DNA of 5,113 bases from an uncultured Flavobacteriales bacterium (GTDB lineage: Bacteria > Bacteroidota > Bacteroidia > Flavobacteriales_D > Sanyastnellaceae), in NCBI GenBank assembly GCA_938092195.1, contig CALKHD010000144.1, positions 1-5,113 on the forward strand, in the 5' to 3' direction. Position 1 is the stretch's first letter. Each line of letters begins with the position of its first letter. The notes under the pieces were generated by a model. The model did not search any database, was not told where the DNA came from, and saw nothing but the letters and a program-made list of their open reading frames with translations. A program made the position numbers and the translations under genes. This document shows positions 1-5,113 of this stretch, one piece after another.

Positions 1-3000
1 TTGGTCCGGACGGAGCCTTGCGCATGTATGGCATCTCGAATTCTGGCTTGGTGGACAGCGACTACTTCATAGAAACTGAAGTCGGTTTGTCCTTCACGCA
101 GTACAAGAATGATGTGGCCATCTTGACGGGGGAGATTGCAGCCGAAGACAATCCTGACCAAAGGTTTGAGGTATTCATCGTTTATGAAAACAGGGTGGAT
201 GGCTCAGATTGGGACGGTGGTTTCAAACATGACATCGCATGCATTCCCCCCACAGACACCTGGGACATTTATACCATGAAACCCGATCAAAGTCACCTGT
301 TGGGCAAGGGAGACTTGGAGGGAAGCTTGATTCGTGTGACGCACGCACCCAGCTCACAATATTTCGGTTTCCAAGTTGGAGAAGGGGCCAACGACCACAA
401 TTGTGAATACGGAGCAGGAGGCTGGTTCAGCTGGCAGGGGTCCATTTGCGGAACAGAGTTGGCTGGAGCGATGGGTGATGTCATCGTTGACCTGGATTGC
501 CAAACAGAATTTGATCCCTGCAATGCTCGGTCAACGGCTCATTTCAGTGCATACATCGAGGACTGTGGTGTGCTTCAGTACTCCTACGACATTGTTCGCC
601 ATGACGACACTGCACCCATCATTGCGGGGGTGCCAGCAGACACCATTCAAGATTGTGAATTGCCATTGTTGGAGCCCATGGGGGTGACGGTATCGGACGA
701 TTGCCCAGAGCCAGGGTTCCCGACGTTGACTTTTGAAGGGACCTTTGAAGTTGATCCACAGGATGGACACTGCAAGACCTATGAGCAGCGTTGGCGCGCA
801 GAAGATGCCTGTGGCAATGTGAGCGAGTCCTCTAGGTTCATTCACACGTACGACAACGTGCCGCCATCCATGGTCGGGCAGGAGATTTTGGAGTTGGAAT
901 GCGACCAGTGGCCGGGTGGAAACGAGCCCCCCTTTGACGTGCTGGTGGACGCCGGCATCATTGATGTGCAAGACAATTGCCTCATGGACACCGTCTTGAT
1001 CGAATACGGCGTCATGTCAGGTGGTTGCCACTATGACCATGTCTTGACCTACACCCCCGTCGATGCCTGCGGCAATGTTGGAGAGAGCCTGTACCAAATT
1101 GTGGTCATCCATGACACCAGCCCACCCACTCTGGTGGACATGCCCGCAGACACCACGGTGTCGTGTGCCACGGATCCATCAGTGGTGAACGCGGTTCCCA
1201 CCGCTACGGACAACTGCGATCCAGATGTAGACCTGTCCGTCGCCTCTGCCATTTTGGACGATGGCGATGGATGTCCAGAGACCTTCATCATTGAACGCAT
1301 CTTCACCGCTGTAGACTGCGGTTACAACCACACCATAGACACCCAATATGTCCATGTTGTGGACACTGTGGCACCTCTGCTTTCCTTGGATTTGCCGGAG
1401 AATGTAGTGTTGGAAGGGTGTTTTGGAGAGGAGGACCTGAGCATTGAGCAGTTGGGTGATGCCGAGGCCTCTGCCACGGACGATTGTGGCGAGGTCACCT
1501 TGACGTTGACGCACACCGATGAGCTTATCGAGGTGTGCAGCAATGGAGCGGGCACCCAAGGGGGCTCCGCATTGCTAGAACGTACTTGGACTTTGGTTGG
1601 CGTGGACTGCACCGGCAACTCAACCACCACGTCCGGGACCCAAACCATCGAAGTGCAAGACAACATCGCACCGTCCATATCTGGCGATCCTGTGGTCACA
1701 TTGGCCTGTGCAGATTGGTTGGATGGGTTCAGTGGAGAGGAAGCCCTCGCGGCTGGGTTCATTGTGGCATCAGACAATTGTTTGCTGGACTCTGTTTCGG
1801 TGACCATTGTGGGCCAACTCAGCGGCAGTTGCGCCGGCACCTTTGAAGTGGTGTATACCGCTGTGGATGCTTGCGGATTGACAACGGATGCAACGCAGAT
1901 CATCGAGCTCTTTGACGACGTTCCACCCGCCTTCACCTTGTTGCCCGAAGACGGAACCCTGTCCTGTGACGGCGATCCGTTGCCTTATGCCGAAGGAGAA
2001 GCCGAAGCTGAGGATGCATGCGGCTCGGTCACCATCACGGCCTCTGACGTCTTGGTCATAGATGGGTGTGGAGCCACCGCTGTGTGGGAGAGAACCCTCA
2101 CGGCCACAGACGACTGTGACAACATCACAACCCACATCCAACGCTTCCAGCGTGAAGACAATGAAGGCCCCACCATCACATCCTTCCCCGAAGACGTGGA
2201 AGCGTCCTGCGTGTTGCCTGCATTTGACCCATCTGCGGTCACAGCCACGGACGATTGTGATGTTGCCCCAGTCATCCATCATTTCGATGACACCGTGAGC
2301 TATTCCTGCAGCGGAACATTCGTTGTGGAGCGTCACATTGTGGCCACAGATTGCGCCGGAAATGCGTCAGAGGTCATCCAAACATTGAGCGTGGTGGACG
2401 ACATCGCACCCGACATGATTTCAGCAGGAGTCATGGTGACTTTCTCATGCTCTGAGTGGGTGTGCGACATCGACTTGCTCGAAGAGCAAGGCTTCATTTC
2501 CGCCACGGACAATTGTGGTGAAGTGGATTTGAGCGTGACATGTTTTGCAATGTCGGGCGGGTGCATTGAGCCATTTGGCACATACACCTTGCAGTACGTG
2601 GCAACAGACCCCTGTGGCAATACATCCACGGCCGAACAGATTTTGGTCCTGGTGGACGAGGAGGCTCCTGTGGGTGTTCTGGAATGTCCTGCCGATGTCA
2701 CCTTGAATCTTGACTCGGAGTGCAACTATGAATTGGGCGCGCCCAATTCGGAGGAGCCCTGGGGTCAGGCTTCAGGAAGCGCCACAGACAACTGTGACGC
2801 CAGTCCTGAGATGACTTTGTCTTTCAGTGATGGGGAGCCCCAATCCTCATGCGGAGATGGCGGGAACATCACCATTGAAAGGACCCACACCTTGGAAGTA
2901 GAAGACCGCTGCGGGAACATCAGCACAGAGACCTGCATTCAGACCATTGTGTTCTTGGATACACATGGTCCAGACTTGGAGGTTTCACCAGTGTTTCCTC

Positions 3001-5113
3001 AGAACATCTTTGACTGCGTGGCCAATACCGATACTTCCACCGCGGCTTTGGGTTCCCCTACAGTCATGGCCACAGATGCATGTGGTGGCGAGGTCACCGT
3101 GGACCTCTCATATTCAGATTCCTTCACAACGTCATGCGCTGGGGACGACAGCCAGCCCCAAGGAAGTGCGACTTTGGAGCGCACATTCACGGTCACGGCC
3201 ACCGACTGCGTGGGCAATGAGACCACCTCGGAGACCACTCAGATCATCAATTTCTTTGACATTGAGGCGCCTGAGCTGACCTTGACTTGTCCGGCTGATA
3301 CGACGGTCTTGGCCGATGCGGATTGCAATGCCGATTTGGCCACCGACGTGCTGGGTCTTCCCGGTGTTTTGGCCACTGACAATTGCGACACAGATGTGTC
3401 GTACACCATCGAGTTTACGGATGTGGAGACCCCTGGGGACTGTATCGGAAACCGCACCATTGCGCGGACATTCACGGTGGAGGCCATCGATGACTGCGGC
3501 CAGACCGAGTCTGCTACGTGCACACAGAACATCACGGTTTTGGATGAGGTGGGGCCGACGGTGTTTTTGACTTGTCCCGAGGATGCTCAAATTGAATTGG
3601 ACGACAACTGCGCTTGGACCGGCGATTCCGGCGCACCAGATGTGATTGTGGCGGATGGTTGCGATCCCTCTCCCGACATGGAGATTTCCTATGTGGACCA
3701 CGATACGCTGGCCTTGTGCACAGGAGATGACTCAAGCCCTGAGGGCAGTTTCTCTTTCATTCGGACGTGGACGGTTCAAGCAACGGATGATTGCGGCAAC
3801 AGCCAGACGATCAGCTGTGACCAATTGGTGACACTCTTGGATGTCTTGGCCCCAATCAACCACGGTTTGCAAACCTTGACAACCGATACCTTGGTGTTGG
3901 ACAACGATTGCTCCGTTGATCTCGCACCGGCCTTGTACCCAGCTTCCTCGGCGGAGGATGCTTGCGATGGTGAAGTGGCCCTCACGGTCGACTTCACAGA
4001 CGACCCTGCTGTCTACGAGGCCCAGTCCGATGGCGTGGCCCTGGAAATCGACACGTTGACCATGAGCGGGGTGGCTGGAATGACCACGTATCGGCTCTAC
4101 GCTTCTTTGACGGACCCTTCAGATGTGCTCTCGGCCGTGGTCGGTGAAGGAAACGATGCCACGTGGATCACCTCGACCGCTCCTTTCTATCAGCATCCCG
4201 CAGGTGGAGCGACCCCACAGGGAGTCAATCCTCTGTTGTTCGGGGCATTCCCAGAGTTGGAGTTTGATTCTTGGTTGACCATTGGAATCGAACAGGCTCC
4301 TGACCCAGGCAATGGGGAAGGAGATGTTCAGCTGCTTCAGACTTCCAGCTGGGTGCAAGATTTTGAAGCCGGAAATTCTGTGGCATTGAACAGCGGATAC
4401 GGCGATGGTTGGTTCTCCACTTCCAACACCACCAATGGCATTCCAGATGCTTCTGGTCGGGTTCTGATTGCTCAGCTGACCACAGCGGGCCATTTGAGCG
4501 GCCAACTCTACTTCCAAATCCTCGAAGGAGGGGCTGGTGGAACAGACCTGAGGTACACGCTGTCGTTTGGCAACGCCTGTGCCGAGGAGGACGGACTGCA
4601 AGAGGGTAGCTACACGTTTGTGCGGACTTGGCAGGGTGTGGCCACCGACGATTGCGGCAATGCCGATACCCTGTACACTTTCCAAAATGTGGCCGTTTTG
4701 GATACGGCTGCTCCGCAGTGGACGGAGACTTGCGGCTTGGAAAACGGAGAAGAAATCACGCTGCCCTGTGCAGGAGAGGAGATCCTTGACTTTGATCCGA
4801 TGCCGGACCCCTGTCTTGTGGATGCAGTTGACCAATGCGATACGGAGGTGGGCATTGCCCGGTTCGATGACATTGACGCTGATGCTCCAACAGGAGAGGT
4901 TTGCAATGTGTGTGCACCGTCTGATCCCGCGCCAACCAATGGCGGATTGACCTGCGATGGAGAAGCTCCTCAATCGATGCGCTTGTTCAATTTCAATGGT
5001 TCCGCTGAGGCCTCTTTCACGTTGACTTCAACGGAGTTGTCAAGGGTTCAAGTGGGCTGCGACAGCAGCTTGCTGGTGACGTTGAACCTGTCGGATGGAG
5101 CCGGAGGAGGCGG
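1..5113 (+). CDS. Giant cysteine-rich HYR/Ig-like repeat surface protein (internal fragment, both ends missing)
   Basis: A single reading frame starting at base 3 is open across the whole window, giving 1,703 whole codons without a stop. It carries a repeating protein pattern throughout, so it is the real coding frame. Order of parts: Trp/Gly-rich module A (residues about 1-160), repeat units R1-R13 (about 161-1284), R14 split by module B (1285-1571), then R15 running into a second module A-like domain. The units resemble HYR/Ig-like beta-sandwich domains, which act in extracellular adhesion or as structural stalks; no catalytic motif is visible. Cysteines recur at fixed places in each unit, fitting disulfides in an exported protein. 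The protein is rich in Asp, Glu and Thr, and lysine is absent after residue 258. No start is visible: Met8 (base 24) lies inside module A and the frame is open upstream. Secretion by the type IX system is plausible for a Bacteroidota protein of this kind, but no signal peptide or sorting domain is in view. The precise function is unknown. Confidence 0.93.
3..482 (+). other. Module A: Trp/Gly-rich non-repeat domain, N-terminal edge possibly cut by the window
   Basis: Residues 1-160 do not follow the repeat pattern. They contain an L-R-M-Y-G strand (residues 6-10), a Trp-containing segment (V-D-G-S-D-W-D-G-G, residues 65-73), then T-W-D-I-Y, a G-K-G-D-L-E-G turn, F-G-F-Q-V-G-E-G-A-N (121-130) and G-G-W-F-S-W-Q-G (139-146). 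The style suggests a compact beta-rich domain. From memory, similar modules with a W-F-x-Y-S-G ending and an F-G-F-Q-V-G-x-G-A-N motif occur in long predicted exported proteins of marine Bacteroidota, but I know of no established function or family name. Four of the five lysines in the window (residues 35, 75, 93, 102) are here. It runs directly into the second half of a repeat unit at about base 483, so it is probably inserted within a unit whose first half is upstream of the window. A binding or other surface role is only a guess. Confidence 0.6.
483..617 (+). repeat. Unit R1, second half only
   Basis: Residues 161-205 carry the back half of a unit: a cysteine-containing stretch (Cys166, and a second Cys before N-A-R-S-T-A-H-F), then I-E-D-C-G (Cys188) and the junction D-D-T-A-P. 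The usual first half (P-A-D strand and T-D-N-C) is missing and module A stands in its place. R1 lacks the E-R-T arginine and the Asn of the usual C-G-N motif. I read it as the C-terminal part of a unit interrupted by module A. Confidence 0.6.
867..2669 (+). repeat. Units R3-R9 with a period-of-three arrangement
   Basis: R3 (867-1127), R6 (1674-1928) and R9 (2412-2669) form a subclass. Each has C-x-x-W near the start (Cys300/Trp303, Cys569/Trp572, Cys816/Trp819), then A/Q-G-x-I followed by D-N-C, then S-G-G/S-C, and each lacks the E-R-T arginine, having a Y-T-P-V-D, Y-T-A-V-D or Y-V-A-T-D strand instead. The units between them (R4, R5, R7, R8) have the E-R arginine and no C-x-x-W. The subclass starts are 807 and 738 bases apart. 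R5 and R8 also share D-C-x-G-N in place of D-x-C-G-N, as does R11 downstream. This suggests a three-unit block was duplicated, or that the unit types have alternating structural roles. Confidence 0.65.
2670..3854 (+). repeat. Units R10-R13, longer subtype
   Basis: These four consecutive units are 101, 100, 95 and 99 residues, against 80-87 for most of R2-R9 (R5, at 99, is the exception). The extra length lies mainly before the T-D-N-C motif and in the loop before the E-R-T strand, where R10, R11 and R13 have an S/T-x-C-G/A-G-D-type, Ser/Gln/Pro-rich segment. R10, R12 and R13 open with the most HYR-like strand (E-C-P-A-D, T-C-P-A-D, T-C-P-E-D) followed by a second Asp/Glu-x-x-Cys strand, and their last strand carries an additional Cys (T-E-T-C-I-Q, S-A-T-C-T-Q, T-I-S-C-D-Q). 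R11 lacks these extra cysteines. R10-R13 therefore mark a change of subtype along the array. Confidence 0.65.
2730..2749. repeat. Perfect 20-bp palindrome within the coding sequence
   Basis: The ten bases gaattgggcg are followed immediately by their exact reverse complement cgcccaattc. The palindrome encodes part of E-L-G-A-P-N-S in unit R10 and is centred on GGCGCGCC. The pairing stops at both flanks (t at 2729, g at 2750). No role is visible. With no loop it would form a cruciform or duplex-type site rather than a typical terminator. Confidence 0.75.
3855..4715 (+). repeat. Unit R14, split by an inserted domain
   Basis: The first half (3855 to about 4025) has a strand with D-N-D-C, then A-E-D-A-C-D-G-E-V and the strand V-A-L-T-V-D-F-T-D-D. 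The expected loop Cys and E-R-T strand do not follow until about base 4554, where Y-T-L-S-F-G-N-A-C-A-E-E-D, then G-S-Y-T-F-V-R-T-W, A-T-D-D-C-G-N and L-D-T-A-A-P complete the unit. The resumed part matches R13 closely (G-S-F-S-F-I-R-T-W, A-T-D-D-C-G-N). Removing the intervening 174 or so residues leaves a unit of about 113 residues. The frame is preserved across both joins. Confidence 0.7.
4026..4547 (+). other. Module B: inserted non-repeat domain of about 174 residues
   Basis: Residues about 1342-1515 contain no cysteine and none of the repeat motifs, unlike everything around them. Landmarks are T-Y-R-L-Y-A-S-L (1362-1369), a V-V-G-E-G-N-D-A-T-W strand, F-Y-Q-H-P-A-G-G (1395-1402), N-P-L-L-F, D-S-W-L-T-I-G-I-E (1422-1430), and G-D-G-W-F-S-T (1467-1473), ending near L-Y-F-Q-I-L. 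The alternating hydrophobic pattern and Gly/Asn turns point to an all-beta domain. From memory, similar segments occur in long predicted exported proteins of marine Bacteroidota and other uncultured aquatic bacteria, without a function known to me. Its ends were judged from where the host unit R14 stops and resumes, so they are good to about 10-15 residues. A ligand-binding role would fit a domain displayed on a repeat stalk, but this is conjecture. Confidence 0.6.
4716..4901 (+). repeat. Unit R15, first half only
   Basis: Residues 1572-1633 begin like a repeat unit after the R14 junction: E-T-C-G, then I-T-L-P-C-A, a Pro/Asp-rich loop with a Cys (D-P-C-L-V), D-Q-C-D-T-E-V, and a strand G-I-A-R-F-D-D. 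R12 has D-N-C-D-T-D-V followed by a strand ending F-T-D at the same place. The second half of the unit (loop Cys, E-R-T strand, D-x-C-G-N) does not follow within the window. A different module begins instead. Confidence 0.6.
4902..5113 (+). other. Start of a second module A-like domain, cut by the window end
   Basis: After the R15 strand comes a linker with C-N-V-C (Cys1634, Cys1637), P-S-D-P-A-P-T-N-G-G and Cys1651, then S-M-R-L-F-N-F-N-G-S (from residue 1658), a Thr/Ser-rich strand, and V-T-L-N-L-S-D-G-A-G-G-G at the window edge. The M-R-L-F-N-F-N-G strand resembles L-R-M-Y-G-I-S at residues 6-12 of module A, and the following strand order (S-F-T-L-T-S compared with Y-F-I-E-T-E) is compatible. 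The diagnostic later motifs of module A (F-G-F-Q-V-G, W-F-S-W) would lie beyond the window, so the identity is a moderate inference only. Confidence 0.4.

Larger units (their letters stand above)
483..4715 (+). repeat. Tandem array of HYR/Ig-like protein repeats, units R1-R14
   Basis: Unit boundaries were set just after each D-x-x-A/P/G-P junction. R1 483-617 (second half only), R2 618-866, R3 867-1127, R4 1128-1376, R5 1377-1673, R6 1674-1928, R7 1929-2171, R8 2172-2411, R9 2412-2669, R10 2670-2972, R11 2973-3272, R12 3273-3557, R13 3558-3854, R14 3855-4715 (split by module B). The consensus, clearest in R11-R13, is an early L-T-C-P-A/E-D strand, A-T-D-N/D-C-D, a strand ending F/Y-x-D, a loop Cys, G-S-x-T-x-E-R-T-W/F-T-V, A-T-D-D-C-G-N and a final I-x-V-x-D junction. 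HYR domains are known as Ig-like folds of about 80 residues with a T-D-N-C motif and an A-T-D-x-x-G-N motif, and these units match that scheme with extra cysteines. The units have diverged at DNA level; only short stretches such as the 16 bases at 1473-1488 and 2244-2259 are identical, so the array is old or selected for divergence. Confidence 0.85.

Noticed and set aside
24..26. In-frame ATG near the window start as a possible start codon
   Set aside because: The frame is already open upstream, the codon lies within a strand of module A, and no signal peptide follows it.
2474..2490. Hairpin with a 7-bp stem and 3-base loop (cttgctc/gagcaag)
   Set aside because: It is short, has no T-run, and lies in the middle of unit R9 of an open coding frame, so it is not a credible terminator.
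1473..2520. Recurring gccacggac(g/a)attgtg stretches as possible CRISPR or DNA direct repeats
   Set aside because: They are in-frame copies of the A-T-D-D/N-C codons at irregular, domain-sized spacing with diverged flanks. They are protein repeats, not an array with spacers.
1049..3997. Several minus-strand frames sharing a P-Q-S-S-V-A-type motif, which look like a repeat family
   Set aside because: The motif is the reverse-strand reading of the codons for A-T-D-D-C-G in the + strand repeats. The recurrence is a shadow of the real protein repeats.
4119..4973. Minus-strand open frame of 284 codons, the longest ATG-to-stop frame in the window
   Set aside because: It lies wholly antisense to the continuous + strand frame that carries the repeat pattern, crosses the module B/R14/R15 boundaries and shows no recognisable domain.

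Overview
The window lies entirely inside one very large protein-coding gene on the + strand. Reading from base 3, the frame runs through all 1,703 whole codons (residue n starts at base 3n) with no stop codon, no frameshift and no credible start. Both ends of the gene are outside the window. I see no intergenic DNA, promoter, terminator, RNA gene, mobile element or CRISPR array.

The protein reads as a secreted or surface-exposed, cysteine-rich, strongly acidic repeat protein. Most of it is a tandem array of beta-sandwich-type units of 80-101 residues that resemble HYR/Ig-like domains. A typical unit has a P-A/E-D strand near its start, a central T-D-N/D-C motif, a loop cysteine, an E-R-T strand, a D-x-C-G-N motif and a D-x-x-A/P-P junction to the next unit. 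I count 15 units, the first and last of them incomplete. Two other kinds of module interrupt the array: a Trp/Gly-rich module at the window start (3-482), which appears to begin again at the window end (about 4902-5113), and a different module of about 174 residues at about 4026-4547. In each case the module seems to sit at the same internal point of a host unit, between its mid-unit strand and its loop cysteine.

Layout: module A (3-482); second half of unit R1 (483-617); R2 (618-866); R3-R9 (867-2669), with a visible period-of-three organisation; longer units R10-R13 (2670-3854); R14 split by module B (3855-4715); first half of R15 (4716 to about 4901); start of a second module A-like domain to the window end.

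The architecture (HYR-like arrays, conserved Cys, very long adhesin-like protein) and the codon style (Leu mostly TTG, GC in the mid-50s per cent from a few lines counted by hand) suggest an environmental, probably aquatic Bacteroidota (Flavobacteriales-like). This is an inference from general resemblance. The signal peptide and any C-terminal secretion or sorting domain that could confirm it lie outside the window. The most unusual feature is that, after Lys258, the remaining 1,445 residues contain no lysine at all.
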